Counted from the stretch's first letter, positions 18,090 to 30,361 are shown. The stretch: 64,000 nt of DNA from Sphingomonas natans (GCF_030546695.1 NZ_JAUOTP010000008.1:1-64000); one strand, 5' to 3'. The notes: generated by a model not told the origin, from the letters alone. Program-made: numbers and translations.

Positions 18090-18955
18090 TGCCGTTGCTG
18101 ACCCGCGAAGCGCTGGATGCGGCTCCGTATCCCCGCGCCGTCTTGGACGCCTTGTTCAACGCGATCCTCGTCGACGACGATGTCGACGAGACGACGGATC
18201 TGCCCGCGTCCATCACGCTGGACTACGATCAGGCGATCCTGACCGAGGCCTATTGCGTCTCGCGGCAGCTCTGGGCGGAGACGGACCACCGGCAGCTCCT
18301 GATCGAGCTCGTCGATCGCCTTCGCCAGACCGGGACTCTCGATGGCGAGGACCGCCTCCGCTTCAAATATGCGCGCGCCAAGCTCAAGCATCTGCGCTTC
18401 GCCTGTGCCCTGTTCGGCACTGAACATGCGTACCCGACCATGATGGATCATTTCACGGTCGCGCTCGGGCAATTGCAGGATGCCTACAGGGTCGGCGCGC
18501 ATGGCCGCGTTGCGCGGCGCGCTCGCTTGTGCCGGCTGTTGCTGACGGCGGTGCCGCAGGCGATGATCAGGCGCGAACAGGATCGCTTCCGTCCCTCGAC
18601 CCGCGACGGCTTCCGAACCTATGTAGCCAGCGAGATTCGTAGCGTCGAAAGCATAGTCCGCTCGCCGACGCTGACCGGCGCCGATTTTCACGCCCTGCGC
18701 AAGATCCTCAGCCGCCTCGTCGCCTTCTACAACGCCCTGCTCGCGCTTCGCCCGACGGCCGAAGCCTATCAGATGTCGCGCTACCTGGCAGCGATCAACG
18801 GCCTGATGGGCGCCGAGCATGACCGGCTGGTCGAACGCAAGATCGCAGGCGTGCAGGACTATCATCGGGACAGGTTCGACCTGTCGCCGGACATACGATG
18901 CCGCATCGGGCGGCTGGTTGCATGTTACGGTCAGTCGGGCCTTCTCGGATCTTAG
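18086..18955 (+). CDS. CHAD-like helical protein
   Basis: A 289-residue, mostly helical soluble protein without membrane segment or signal. Two stretches resemble each other and the CHAD half-domain: KYARAKLKHLRFACALF followed by ALGQLQDAY (about residues 93-140), and FHALRKILSRLVAFYNALL followed by INGLMGAEHD (about 190-245). CHAD domains bind polyphosphate through conserved basic residues. The match is by eye, so another helical-bundle family is possible. Its ATG overlaps the flippase stop, making it the last gene of the seven-gene unit. The 287 bases after it (18956-19242) hold no gene I can see. Confidence 0.5.
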   Translation: MMPLLTREALDAAPYPRAVLDALFNAILVDDDVDETTDLPASITLDYDQAILTEAYCVSRQLWAETDHRQLLIELVDRLRQTGTLDGEDRLRFKYARAKLKHLRFACALFGTEHAYPTMMDHFTVALGQLQDAYRVGAHGRVARRARLCRLLLTAVPQAMIRREQDRFRPSTRDGFRTYVASEIRSVESIVRSPTLTGADFHALRKILSRLVAFYNALLALRPTAEAYQMSRYLAAINGLMGAEHDRLVERKIAGVQDYHRDRFDLSPDIRCRIGRLVACYGQSGLLGS

Positions 18956-19242
18956 CGTGACAGGCACCAAGGCCCGGAACTTGGCTGCACCCACCCGCGC
19001 CAAATGAACGAAGAGCCCAATCCGCGGTTTCGCCGGCGAAGCCAGCTTCCGGAAAGCGTCCGAACGAAGGCTTCGTTTCCTCGCTGCCGATTCGGTATCT
19101 GAATTGCGAGTGCTCGCGCCTTTTGGCGTGACAGCACGGATGCAACTCGGCCGATCGAGCCCGCAACTGCGCATTACGTCGATGGTTTTCAGCGATTTAT
19201 GAGATTTTCCGAACCGCTCTGGCATCCCCTGAAACAGGGTGA

Positions 19243-19318
19243 TGGTGCCCGGGGACGGAATCGAACCGCCGACACCGTGATTTTCAGTCACGTGCTCTAC
19301 CAACTGAGCTACCCGGGC
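19243..19318 (-). tRNA. tRNA-Phe (GAA)
   Basis: The minus strand folds into a complete 76-base cloverleaf. The acceptor stem is GCCCGGG/CCCGGGC with discriminator A and an encoded CCA (19243-19245). The D arm is GCTC/GAGC, the anticodon stem CGTGA/TCACG has loop CTGAAAA giving anticodon GAA, and the T loop is TTCGATT. All stems pair, with one G-T wobble in the T stem. Confidence 0.97.
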
Positions 19319-19356
19319 ATGGGCGTTGGGAGGCGCGCCTATAAGGGGAGCTTCGC

Positions 19357-19560
19357 CTAGCTGTCTAGCCCGTCGTCGCTGCCATCTTCGCCTTCGTCGA
19401 CGGAACGCCCGGGAATGCGGTGGCCGTCGGACAGCCATTGCAGCAGATCGCGATCGCGGCAGCCCTGGCTGCAGAAGGGCAGATGGCCTTCGGCGGCGGC
19501 TTTTCCGCAGACGGGGCACGGCGCGCTGGCGCGGCGGTTAGGCATATTCGCGTTGGGCAT
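19357..19560 (-). CDS. yacG: YacG-type zinc-binding protein
   Basis: A small (about 67 aa) zinc-ribbon protein. CPVCGK and, 15 residues on, CSQGCR give the four-Cys site of the YacG family, whose E. coli member inhibits DNA gyrase. The tail is acidic. It overlaps the end of the RNase E/G-like gene upstream. Start at 19560 is preferred, giving MPNANMPNRR; 19545 is also possible. The usual role is inferred from the family. Confidence 0.8.
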   Translation of the reverse strand: MPNANMPNRRASAPCPVCGKAAAEGHLPFCSQGCRDRDLLQWLSDGHRIPGRSVDEGEDGSDDGLDS

Positions 19561-20533
19561 GGCCACCGGAGATGGGAAGGCCAGGCTCGGCCCGCAACCG
19601 GACCCCGGCGCCGATCCGCCGCGCGAGTTCGGCACCCCATGCAGGACGCGCCTCGATCGCGGCGACGACCGCTGCGTTGGCGGCCAGCGTGACCGGGCCG
19701 GCGCCCTGCGTGCGCTCGGCGCGGCGCAACAGCGCGCGGGCGGCAGCCTTCGCGGGGTCGGCGGCGATCAGTTCGGGCAGCGAGCGGCGCGGGCGGCGAC
19801 GGATGATCTGGAGGAAACCGAAGCCGTTGACCGCGGTCCGCTCGAAGGGCTGGGGCAAGACCGCGTCCAGCGCGGCGGCGGCGGCCAATCGTTCGGCGCG
19901 GTCCGGCAGGGTCGGCAGGTCGATGCCGATCGAACCGGCGATGCCGAAGCAGCGTATCGCCTCGCCCGAGCGACGCGCGCCGGCGATCGCAAGCGCGGCC
20001 AATGGACCGCCGCCATCGACGTCGATCAGCGTCATCGCCGGGGTCAGGCTGATCCGGAGCAGGGCGTCGTCATGGGCGACGATGCCGCTCGCCGCCTCCT
20101 CTAGCCGTTCCGACCAGCCGTGCGCCTCGAAAGCATCCTCGCCCAGAGCGCTGCGGCGAACCGCCAGTCCCGATTCGGCGATCCGCGTCAGCAGGTCCGG
20201 ACCGTCGGCGACGCCTGCGCCCGCCGGCGCAACGCGGACGCGCGGCAGCTTGACCGCGCCGCGCTCGGGCAGCGCCTCGCGCACGACCTCTACGATCAGC
20301 GCGGCACCGAGGCTCAGGCCCGGCGGCATCGTCACCAGATCGGCCTCACCCCCCGCGAGCGAGACACGCGCCCGGCCGCTCGCATCCGGATTGCGGAGCA
20401 GCCTTGCCTCGCAGACAGCGCCGACGCGCAGGCCGCCATCGTCCGGCTCGATCAGCATCTCGACGATGCGGCCCTTCTCGACGAGCGCGGCCCGCGCCTC
20501 GCCGATGCCCGCCTCGTAGAGCCACTCGGCCAT
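19538..20533 (-). CDS. Short ribonuclease E/G family protein
   Basis: A 331-residue member of the Rne/Rng family, expected to bind and cleave single-stranded RNA. An S1-like start (KGRIVEMLIEP) is followed by the catalytic half with LTPAMTLIDVDG and GSIGIDLPTL, which hold the two Asp residues that bind the catalytic metal in RNase E. At 331 residues it is shorter than RNase G (about 490) and lacks the zinc-link and small domain, so it is a reduced paralogue rather than the main RNase E. It sits in the infA-maf-RNase-yacG run, 1 base after the maf stop. Confidence 0.8.
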   Translation of the reverse strand: MAEWLYEAGIGEARAALVEKGRIVEMLIEPDDGGLRVGAVCEARLLRNPDASGRARVSLAGGEADLVTMPPGLSLGAALIVEVVREALPERGAVKLPRVRVAPAGAGVADGPDLLTRIAESGLAVRRSALGEDAFEAHGWSERLEEAASGIVAHDDALLRISLTPAMTLIDVDGGGPLAALAIAGARRSGEAIRCFGIAGSIGIDLPTLPDRAERLAAAAALDAVLPQPFERTAVNGFGFLQIIRRRPRRSLPELIAADPAKAAARALLRRAERTQGAGPVTLAANAAVVAAIEARPAWGAELARRIGAGVRLRAEPGLPISGGHAQREYA

Positions 20534-20534
20534 C

Positions 20535-21119
20535 TCAGCCCTCGAGCAGCCCCGCGGCGATCAACAGGCCGCGCGTCTCGAACAAGGGCAGGCCGACCAC
20601 GCCCGAATGGCTGCCGTCGATCCGGCGGACGAACGCCTCGGCCGCACCCTGGATCGCATAGCCGCCCGCCTTGCCGACGCCCTCGCCACCTTCGACATAC
20701 GCGGCGATGGCGGCGGCGGAGAGGGGCGCGAAGGCGACGATCGTCGTCGACAGGCGATGGCGCGCGACGCCGCCTGCATCGACCACGCTAAGCGCGGTCA
20801 GCACGCGGTGTCGGCGGCCGGAGAGCAAAGCGAGGCACGCCGCGACCGCATCGGCATCCTCCGCCTTGGGGAGGATGCGACGGCCGGCGGCGACGACGGT
20901 GTCGGCGGCGAGCACGACGCAGCCGGGATGGCGCGCCGCCGTCGCCGCGGCCTTGGCAGCGGCGAGCCGGCGGGCGTGATCGGTCGGCAGCTCCGCCTTG
21001 AGCGGGGTCTCATCGATGTCGGCGGGGTCGATCGCGTCGGGGGCGAGGCCCAGGCGGGCGAGCAGGTCCAGCCGGCGCGGGCTCGCGGAGGCGAGGATCA
21101 GGCGCGGGCGCGTGGGCAC
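20535..21119 (-). CDS. maf: Maf-like nucleotide pyrophosphatase
   Basis: A 194-residue Maf/Ham1-fold enzyme that hydrolyses non-canonical or excess nucleoside triphosphates to monophosphates. The signature LILASASPRR lies at the N-terminus, with AADTVV and GKAGGYAIQG further on. Start chosen as GTG at 21119, which puts the conserved block at the normal position; no ATG is available there. It lies 16 bases after the infA stop. Confidence 0.9.
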   Translation of the reverse strand: MPTRPRLILASASPRRLDLLARLGLAPDAIDPADIDETPLKAELPTDHARRLAAAKAAATAARHPGCVVLAADTVVAAGRRILPKAEDADAVAACLALLSGRRHRVLTALSVVDAGGVARHRLSTTIVAFAPLSAAAIAAYVEGGEGVGKAGGYAIQGAAEAFVRRIDGSHSGVVGLPLFETRGLLIAAGLLEG

Positions 21120-21135
21120 CGGCGCGCCGGGCGCC

Positions 21136-21354
21136 TTACTTGAAGCGATAGGTGATGCGACCCTTGGTGAGATCATAAGGCGTAAGCTCGACGAGGACCT
21201 CGTCGCCGACGAGGACGCGGATGCGATTCTTGCGCATCTTGCCGGCGGTGTGACCGAGAATCTCATGATCATTCTCGAGCCGCACGCGGAACATCGCGTT
21301 CGGCAGAAGCTCGACCACCTGGCCGCGCATCTCGAGCAGTTCTTCCTTCGCCAA
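21136..21354 (-). CDS. infA: Translation initiation factor IF-1
   Basis: IF-1 (72 aa) binds the ribosomal A site during initiation. The whole chain is the S1/OB fold, with the family blocks [30 protein letters not shown] and the tail GRITYRFK. The reading frame begins with TTG at 21354, preceded by GAGG at a proper distance; no ATG gives the conserved N-terminus MAKEELL. It heads the infA-maf-RNase-yacG operon. Confidence 0.97.
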   Translation of the reverse strand: MAKEELLEMRGQVVELLPNAMFRVRLENDHEILGHTAGKMRKNRIRVLVGDEVLVELTPYDLTKGRITYRFK

Positions 21355-21509
21355 ACAAAACCTCGAAAAAATAGGGGTCGAAAAAAATCGCGCCGCCTTA
21401 GCTCCGAAGCCGTCGAAAGGGAAGCGCGCGTGCCCGCCATGTGGGAAAGCGATCGCCGCGGCGCCAGTATCGGTTGCGCGATCCGCCCCCGTCGCGATAG
21501 GGGCGGGCG

Positions 21510-22181
21510 ATGGTTCGCTTTTCGTTCTGTGGGGTCGAGCTGGCCACGATCGGCTCCGGCGCGCTCTATTGGCCGGCGCGCAAGGCGCTGATGGTCGCCG
21601 ACCTGCATTTCGAGAAAGCGAGCTGGTACGCCAAATCCGGCCAGATGCTGCCGCCCTATGACACCGCGGCGACCTTGGGCGAACTGGAGGCGCTCGTCGC
21701 GGCGAGCGGCGCCACAGAGATCTGGTGCCTCGGCGACAGCTTCCACGATGCGGCAGGCTGCAAGCGCATGGCCCCCGCCGAGCAGGCGCGGCTGCGCGCG
21801 CTGACCGCGGCGGTGCGCTGGCATTGGATCGTCGGCAATCACGATTCGGGCGCGGCCGACATGGCCGATCATTGCGGCGGCGAGCTCATGCCCGACACGT
21901 TCGTGGACGGGCTGCTGCTGACGCACGAAGCCAATCCGGCCGAGACGCGGCCCGAGCTTTCCGGCCATTTCCATCCGAAGCTGCGGCTGAGCCTGCGCGG
22001 GCGCAGCGTGGCCAGGCGCTGCTTCATCGCGGGCGCGACCAAGCTGATCCTGCCGGCGTTCGGCGCGCTGACCGGCGGGCTCGACGCGCATGATCCGGTG
22101 ATCCGCAAGGCGGTGGGCGGACGCGCGCAGGCGCTGGTGCCGGTCGCGGACCGGCTGCTGCGCTTCCCGCTGGCGGCCTGA
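21510..22181 (+). CDS. pdeM: Ligase-associated metallophosphoesterase PdeM
   Basis: A 223-residue calcineurin-like phosphoesterase of the PdeM family (DNA end processing, often linked to a DNA ligase and an Lhr-like helicase). Metal-binding motifs are [19 protein letters not shown] and SGHFHPK, in the canonical order. The partner ligase/helicase genes are not next to it here, so the name rests on sequence resemblance. It is transcribed opposite to its neighbours. The 161 bases after it carry nothing recognised. Confidence 0.82.
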   Translation: MVRFSFCGVELATIGSGALYWPARKALMVADLHFEKASWYAKSGQMLPPYDTAATLGELEALVAASGATEIWCLGDSFHDAAGCKRMAPAEQARLRALTAAVRWHWIVGNHDSGAADMADHCGGELMPDTFVDGLLLTHEANPAETRPELSGHFHPKLRLSLRGRSVARRCFIAGATKLILPAFGALTGGLDAHDPVIRKAVGGRAQALVPVADRLLRFPLAA

Positions 22182-22342
22182 TTCGCCCCGAGTCGGTGCG
22201 CGGAAGTTGACAAAGTTGACACTACGTCAGGGGTCGCACGCCTTCCCGCGCGTCGCGCTCCGGGTGGAGCAGGCGACGAGCGGGCCGAAGGATGCGCATG
22301 CGCCGAGTCTGACGACCCCGGCGCATGTAGGAAAGCGAAAAA

Positions 22343-23041
22343 TCAGCCGCGCACGAGGACCGGCTTCTCGCGCCAAAGCTGGGGATAGAGCTTCTTGAGC
22401 GCGACCACCTTCGGCAGATCGTTGACGCGGATATAGCCCGCGTCCGGGTGGAGCGTCAGATAATCCTGATGATAGCCCTCGGCCGGATAGAAGGCCTGGG
22501 CGCGCTCGAGGCGGGTGACGATCGGGCGCTGCCACAGCTTCGCCGCCTTCAGCTGACCGAGATAGGCCTGCGCCACCTTCGATTGGCTCTCGTTGGTCGG
22601 GAACAAAGCCGAGCGATATTGGGTGCCGCGATCGGGGCCCTGCGCGTTGAGCATCGTCGGATCGGCGACGACCGAGAAATAGACGCGTAGCAGATCGCCA
22701 TAGCTGACAACGCGCGGATCGAAGGTGACCTTCACCGATTCGGCGTGGCCGGTATCGCCTTCGGAGACGCGCTCGTAGCTCGGCCCGCGCAGCGTGCCGC
22801 CCGTATAGCCGGACACGGCCGAGGTGACGCCCTTCACGTGCTGGAACACGCCCTGCACGCCCCAGAAGCAGCCGCCGGCGAAGACCGCCGTCTCGGACGT
22901 GCCAGTGGCGGGGGCGACGACGGTGGGCGCGGGCGCGTGGATCGCGGTTTCGGCGGCGAGGCTGGAAGTACCGCCGATCAGGGCATAGCCGAGGCCGAGG
23001 GCGGCGACGCCGGCAAGGAAGCGCGAAGCGAGTGGCGACAT
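22343..23041 (-). CDS. msrA: Peptide-methionine (S)-S-oxide reductase, exported
   Basis: MsrA (232 aa) reduces methionine-S-sulfoxide in oxidised proteins. The catalytic motif AGGCFWGVQGVF (Cys about residue 57) is followed by GYTGG, GHAESVKV and YRSALFP. The first 30 residues are a hydrophobic signal sequence ending around SLAAETA, so this copy should work in the periplasm; cytosolic MsrA lacks this. A late Cys for resolving the sulfenic acid is not evident in the C-terminal tail. Confidence 0.93.
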   Translation of the reverse strand: MSPLASRFLAGVAALGLGYALIGGTSSLAAETAIHAPAPTVVAPATGTSETAVFAGGCFWGVQGVFQHVKGVTSAVSGYTGGTLRGPSYERVSEGDTGHAESVKVTFDPRVVSYGDLLRVYFSVVADPTMLNAQGPDRGTQYRSALFPTNESQSKVAQAYLGQLKAAKLWQRPIVTRLERAQAFYPAEGYHQDYLTLHPDAGYIRVNDLPKVVALKKLYPQLWREKPVLVRG

Positions 23042-23117
23042 GACAGGCTCTCCGTTCGGGGACTCAAGCCCCAGATTCGAAAGCCGAATGTAGGAAGTTG
23101 CGGCGGGATCGCCAGTA

Positions 23118-23228
23118 TCTCCCCTCCCTGCAAGGCGAGGGGGCGGGGGTGGGTGGCTCTCCGGGGTGGGAAACGGTCGCCTGTTGTGATCGACCCACCC
23201 CCAGCCCCTCCCTTTCAGGGAGGGGAGA
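23118..23228. repeat. Paired inverted repetitive element (REPIN-like)
   Basis: The segment 23118-23154 and the segment 23193-23228 are imperfect reverse complements (each about 36 bases, of the CTCCCCTCCCT...GGGGGTGGGT type), separated by about 38 bases. It fills the gap between msrA and the aminotransferase gene and resembles the GGGGAG palindromes at 35245, 35619 and 62720. Confidence 0.75.
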
Positions 23229-23234
23229 CGGTGC

Positions 23235-26247
<3,013 letters not shown>

Positions 26248-26287
26248 GGCGGGGCCTTAGCCCCAGCGACTCGGTCTGCAAGCTCTC

Positions 26288-26397
26288 CCGTTGGGTTCGA
26301 GCAGCATCGAGCGAAGTCGAGATGCGTCCGTGGAGAACCATCCCGCGCCTTCTCGACTGCGTTCTCGGCAAGCTCGAACTTCGCTCGAAGCAAACGG
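26288..26397. repeat. Degenerate inverted repetitive element
   Basis: Two arms beginning CCGTT at 26288 and ending AACGG at 26397 are imperfect reverse complements built from GCGAAGTCGAGA and TCTCGAC...CTCGAACTTCGCTCGAAG. The same wording recurs at 46141-46222. It occupies the otherwise empty gap before the 26450 gene. Confidence 0.5.
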
Positions 26398-26449
26398 TTG
26401 GGATAGCCGCCGCTTGCCCCGCGCGCGCTTCGCCCGCATTTCGGGCGGC

Positions 26450-27145
26450 ATGACCACAGAACCCCCGCTTCGCGCCGCGATCGTGCCGGTGACTCCGCTC
26501 CAGCAGAATTGCTCGCTCATCTGGTGCACGCAGACGATGCGCGGCGCCTTCGTCGACGCGGGCGGCGACCTGCCGCGGCTGAAGGCGGCGGCGGCGCAGG
26601 TGGGCGTGACGATCGAGAGATTGCTCGTGACGCACGGCCATATCGATCATTGCGGCGGGACCGCCATCCTCGCGAAGGAGCTCGGCGTGCCGATCGAAGG
26701 ACCGCACGCGGAGGACCGCTTCTGGATCGACCGGCTGGCCGATGACGGCCGCAAATACGGGATTGCGGGCACGCCGTTCGAGCCCGACCGCTGGCTGGAG
26801 GATGGCGACCGGGTGACGGTCGGCGCGCTCGTGCTCGACGTCTATCACTGCCCTGGCCACACGCCCGGTCATGTCGTGTTCCACCACGCGCCCTCGCAGC
26901 TCGCGATCGTCGGCGACGTGCTGTTTCAGGGATCGATCGGGCGGACGGACTTTCCGCGCGGCAACCATCAGGATCTGCTCGACGCGATCACGACCAAGCT
27001 GTGGCCATTGGGCGACGCGACCGCCTTCATCTGCGGCCATGGCCCGATGTCGAGCTTCGGGCACGAGCGGAAGAGCAACCCGTTCGTGGCGGATGCCGTG
27101 CTGGAGCGAGGCCGAGCGTCGCCCAACACGTCCGGGCCGGGCTGA
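26450..27145 (+). CDS. Glyoxalase-II-like metallo-beta-lactamase-fold hydrolase
   Basis: A 231-residue soluble hydrolase. The zinc motif THGHIDHCGG lies near residue 63, with CPGHTPGHVVF, VGDVLFQGSIGRTDF and FICGHGPMSSFG further on, all typical of the short YcbL/GloB-like group. Such enzymes hydrolyse glutathione thioesters or related thioesters; the real substrate is unknown. Start at 26450 is the first ATG giving the family N-terminus (PVTPLQQN). Confidence 0.9.
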   Translation: MTTEPPLRAAIVPVTPLQQNCSLIWCTQTMRGAFVDAGGDLPRLKAAAAQVGVTIERLLVTHGHIDHCGGTAILAKELGVPIEGPHAEDRFWIDRLADDGRKYGIAGTPFEPDRWLEDGDRVTVGALVLDVYHCPGHTPGHVVFHHAPSQLAIVGDVLFQGSIGRTDFPRGNHQDLLDAITTKLWPLGDATAFICGHGPMSSFGHERKSNPFVADAVLERGRASPNTSGPG

Positions 27146-27152
27146 CGCAGCC

Positions 27153-27548
27153 TCAGCGCGGCATCGCGTAAGGCAGATACAGCGCGTAGCCGGCGAGGAT
27201 CAGCAGGATCAGCCAGGTGACGAGGATGCCGCCCGCGCGCAGCCTGTTGGGCGCGGGGCGCTCCAGCCCCAGCGGATGCGCGATTCGCGCGAGGATGAAG
27301 AGCACCGAAATGCCCCACAGCCACGATTCGGGGCCGCGCGCATATTCGATCAGGAACAGCAGGATCAGGAAGAAGGGCGTATATTCGGTGAAATTGCCGT
27401 GCGCCCGGCTGCGCGCCAGCATCTTCGGATTGCCGCCGTCGCCGATCATGATCTTGCCCTGGACGCGGACCTGCGCCGCGCGCACCGCCAGCCAGAGGTT
27501 GAGGATGGTCGCCGCACCCGCCATCGTGGTCGTGATCGGCAGCACCAT
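27153..27548 (-). CDS. MAPEG family membrane protein
   Basis: A 131-residue protein with four membrane helices. The pattern NLWLAVRAAQVR...ARSRAHGNFTEYTPFF is the MAPEG signature (membrane-associated proteins in eicosanoid and glutathione metabolism), so it may be a membrane glutathione transferase. Start at 27548 has AAGGAA upstream; the longer reading frame is rejected for that reason. The gap 27549-27742 must hold promoters for this gene and the divergent rpmF. Confidence 0.85.
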   Translation of the reverse strand: MVLPITTTMAGAATILNLWLAVRAAQVRVQGKIMIGDGGNPKMLARSRAHGNFTEYTPFFLILLFLIEYARGPESWLWGISVLFILARIAHPLGLERPAPNRLRAGGILVTWLILLILAGYALYLPYAMPR

Positions 27549-27742
27549 GATATCGTTCCTTCGTTCGTGGACGGCGACGCCTGCCACGCGCGTGATCGGG
27601 TTGCAACGCGGGCCGAAATCGCTATAGGCGCACCGTTCGCGACGAGCCGGCCCCAAGCCTTCCCCGACCCTTTGGTTCGCGGGTGGCCACAGGCATTGGC
27701 CCGTCGCGCATTTTTTTGCCCTAATGTAGAACAGGTGCCTCG

Positions 27743-27922
27743 ATGGCCGTCCCCAAGAGAAAAACCTCGCCTTCCAAGCGGAACATGCGCCGCAGCCACC
27801 ATGCGCTGGTCGCCGAATCGTTCCAGGAATGCCCGAATTGTGGCGAGCTGAAGCAGCCGCACATCCTGTGCGGCCATTGCGGCCACTATAACGGTCGCGA
27901 GATCCTCCCGGTCAGCGCCTGA
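27743..27922 (+). CDS. rpmF: 50S ribosomal protein L32
   Basis: L32 (59 aa), a basic zinc-ribbon protein of the large subunit. It begins [21 protein letters not shown], the family signature, followed by the metal site [11 protein letters not shown] and [11 protein letters not shown]. It precedes plsX by 40 bases, the usual bacterial rpmF-plsX-fabH arrangement that links ribosome and membrane lipid production. Confidence 0.97.
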   Translation: MAVPKRKTSPSKRNMRRSHHALVAESFQECPNCGELKQPHILCGHCGHYNGREILPVSA

Positions 27923-27962
27923 ACCGATCGCCCGGTCCGGATCTTCTAGGATAGAGACTGGA

Positions 27963-29006
27963 GTGAGCGGGACACCGCATCTCGCGATCGACGCGATGGG
28001 CGGAGACACTGGGCCGGAGACGACCGTCGCCGGCGTCGCCCATGCCTTGCGCCACGATCCCGCGCTTGCCTTCACGCTCTTCGGCGACGAGGCGATCCTC
28101 GCGCCTCTGGTCGCGCGCCACAAGGCGTTCGCCGGGCGCGTCGGCATCGCCCATGCTCCCGAAGTCGTCTCGGGCGAGGAAAAGCCCAGCGCTGCGCTGC
28201 GCCGCGCCAAGAAGACCTCGATGGGCCTCGCCATCGCCGCCGTGAAGGACGGCAAGGCCGACGCGGCCGTCTCCGCCGGCAATACCGGTGCGCTGATGGC
28301 GACCGCCAAGGTCGCGCTGCGCACGATCAAGGGCATCGATCGCCCCGCGCTCGCCGCCTTGCTGCCGACGCTCGGCACGCACGATCTGGTGATGCTCGAT
28401 CTCGGCGCGAACACCGAGTGCGACGCGCGCAACCTCTTCGAATTCGCGATCATGGGTGCGGCCTATTCGCGCATCGTCCACGATATCGCCGAGCCCAAGG
28501 TGCGGCTGCTCAACATCGGCACCGAGGAGATGAAGGGCACCGACGTCGTCCGCGACGCCGCCGCTTTGATCCGCAGCGCGCCGCATCTGCCGCTGCAGTT
28601 CGACGGCTTCATCGAAGCCAATGCGCTCGGCCGCGGCGAGGCCGACGTGATCGTCTCGGACGGATTCTCGGGCAATATCGCGCTGAAGACCGCCGAGGGC
28701 ACCGCGACCTTCATCGGCGATCTGATCCGCCGCGCCTTCACCTCGTCGCTGCGCTCGAAGTTCGGCTTCCTGCTCTCGCGCCCGGCGATCACCCTGCTGC
28801 GGCAGGGCCTCGATCCGAACACGCGCAACGGCGCGGTCTTCCTCGGGCTGACCGGCACGGTCGTGAAGAGCCATGGCAGCGCATCCGCGGTCGGCTTCGC
28901 CAATGCGATCGCGGTCGCGGCGAAACTGGCGCGCGCGCGGATCACCGATCGCATCGCCGAGGATCTCGCGCAGACTCGCAGCGCCAACGTCGATACCGCG
29001 GCATGA
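27963..29006 (+). CDS. plsX: Phosphate acyltransferase PlsX
   Basis: PlsX (347 aa) converts acyl-ACP to acyl phosphate for phosphatidic acid synthesis. The start is GTG at 27963, giving [13 protein letters not shown] at the N-terminus. Family blocks include [25 protein letters not shown] and [13 protein letters not shown]. The protein is soluble and expected at the inner membrane face. Its stop overlaps the fabH start (ATGA). Confidence 0.96.
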   Translation: MSGTPHLAIDAMGGDTGPETTVAGVAHALRHDPALAFTLFGDEAILAPLVARHKAFAGRVGIAHAPEVVSGEEKPSAALRRAKKTSMGLAIAAVKDGKADAAVSAGNTGALMATAKVALRTIKGIDRPALAALLPTLGTHDLVMLDLGANTECDARNLFEFAIMGAAYSRIVHDIAEPKVRLLNIGTEEMKGTDVVRDAAALIRSAPHLPLQFDGFIEANALGRGEADVIVSDGFSGNIALKTAEGTATFIGDLIRRAFTSSLRSKFGFLLSRPAITLLRQGLDPNTRNGAVFLGLTGTVVKSHGSASAVGFANAIAVAAKLARARITDRIAEDLAQTRSANVDTAA

Positions 29007-29965
29007 CTTTGCGTGCCGTCATTGCCGGGACGGGCTCCGCGCTGCCGAAGCGGCGCGTGACCAACGAGGAACTGGCCGAGACCGTCGACACGTCCGACGA
29101 ATGGATCGTCGAGCGGACGGGCATCCGCGCGCGGCATATCGCCGGCGAGGGCGAGACGACCGCGACATTGGGCGCCGAGGCGGCTCGCCGCGCACTCGAT
29201 GCCGCCGGGATCGAGCCAACCGCGATCGACCTGATCGTGCTGGCGACCGCGACCCCCGACCAGACCTTTCCCGCCTCGGCGACCAAGATCCAGGACATGC
29301 TGGGGATCCGCGACTGCGTCGCGTTCGACGTCGCCGCGGTCTGCTCGGGCTTCCTCTACGCGATCTCGGTAGCCGAGAGCATGATCCGCGCGGGCTCGGC
29401 GCGCACTGCGCTCGTCATCGGCGCGGAGACGTTCAGCCGGATCCTCGACTGGGAGGACCGCACGACCTGCGTGCTGTTCGGCGACGGCGCGGGCGCGGTG
29501 GTGCTTCGCGGCGAAGATACGGAGGATCGCGGCATCCTCTCCGTCGCGCTGCACGCCGACGGGCGGCACAACCAGCTCCTCTATGTGGACGGTGGCCCAT
29601 CGACGACGGGGACGGTCGGCAAGCTGCGAATGAAAGGCCAGGAGGTGTTCCGCCACGCGGTGGTCAATCTCGCCGCCGTCCTCGGCGAGGCCGTCGCCAA
29701 GGCGGGTCTGGAGATGAAGGCGATCGATTGGGTCGTGCCGCACCAGGCCAATCGCCGGATCCTCGACGCGACCGCGCGCAAGCTGGGCCTTTCGCCCGAA
29801 AAGGTGATCGTCACCGTCGACGAACATGCCAATACGTCGGCGGCCTCGGTGCCGCTCGCACTGGATACGGCGGTGCGCGACGGCCGGATCAAGCGCGGCG
29901 ACCTCGTCGTGCTGGAAGCGATGGGCGGCGGCTTCACCTGGGGTGCGGCCGCGCTGCGTTTCTGA
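29003..29965 (+). CDS. fabH: 3-oxoacyl-ACP synthase III (FabH)
   Basis: FabH (320 aa) condenses acetyl-CoA with malonyl-ACP to start fatty acid synthesis. The catalytic triad is visible as Cys in [12 protein letters not shown] (about residue 113), His in [10 protein letters not shown] and Asn in [10 protein letters not shown]. The start overlaps plsX by 4 bases. Downstream ihfA follows after 85 bases. Confidence 0.96.
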   Translation: MTLRAVIAGTGSALPKRRVTNEELAETVDTSDEWIVERTGIRARHIAGEGETTATLGAEAARRALDAAGIEPTAIDLIVLATATPDQTFPASATKIQDMLGIRDCVAFDVAAVCSGFLYAISVAESMIRAGSARTALVIGAETFSRILDWEDRTTCVLFGDGAGAVVLRGEDTEDRGILSVALHADGRHNQLLYVDGGPSTTGTVGKLRMKGQEVFRHAVVNLAAVLGEAVAKAGLEMKAIDWVVPHQANRRILDATARKLGLSPEKVIVTVDEHANTSAASVPLALDTAVRDGRIKRGDLVVLEAMGGGFTWGAAALRF

Positions 29966-30050
29966 GCCCCCGGAATCCCCGCTTTTCGGTCGCTTGCTGG
30001 CGACGGCTTACCCGGTCTAGAACGACCGACCAAAGTTTGGGGGGAAGCAG

Positions 30051-30350
30051 ATGGCCGATTCGGGGACTTTGACGCGCGCAGATCTGGCGGAGATCGTCCA
30101 TGAGACGATCGGTCTCTCCCGGGCAGCCTGCGCCGAGATCGTCGAGGACCTGCTGGGCCACCTCTGCCATGCGCTGGACAGCGGCGAGAATGTGAAGGTT
30201 TCGGGCTTCGGCACGTTCGTGCTGCGCGACAAGGCGCAGCGCGTCGGCCGCAATCCCAAGACGGGCATCGAGGTGCCGATCGCACCGCGCCGGGTGCTGA
30301 CCTTCCGCGCGAGCCAATCGATGCGCGAACGCATCGTGCAGGCGGGCTGA
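30051..30350 (+). CDS. ihfA: Integration host factor alpha subunit
   Basis: IHF-alpha (99 aa) is a nucleoid protein that bends DNA as a heterodimer with IHF-beta. The HU-fold signature [24 protein letters not shown] spans about residues 46-69, with the intercalating Pro in [25 protein letters not shown] at the N-terminus fits IhfA rather than HU. Position between fabH and a MerR gene is the usual one. Confidence 0.93.
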   Translation: MADSGTLTRADLAEIVHETIGLSRAACAEIVEDLLGHLCHALDSGENVKVSGFGTFVLRDKAQRVGRNPKTGIEVPIAPRRVLTFRASQSMRERIVQAG

Positions 30351-30361
30351 TCCCCGATCCG

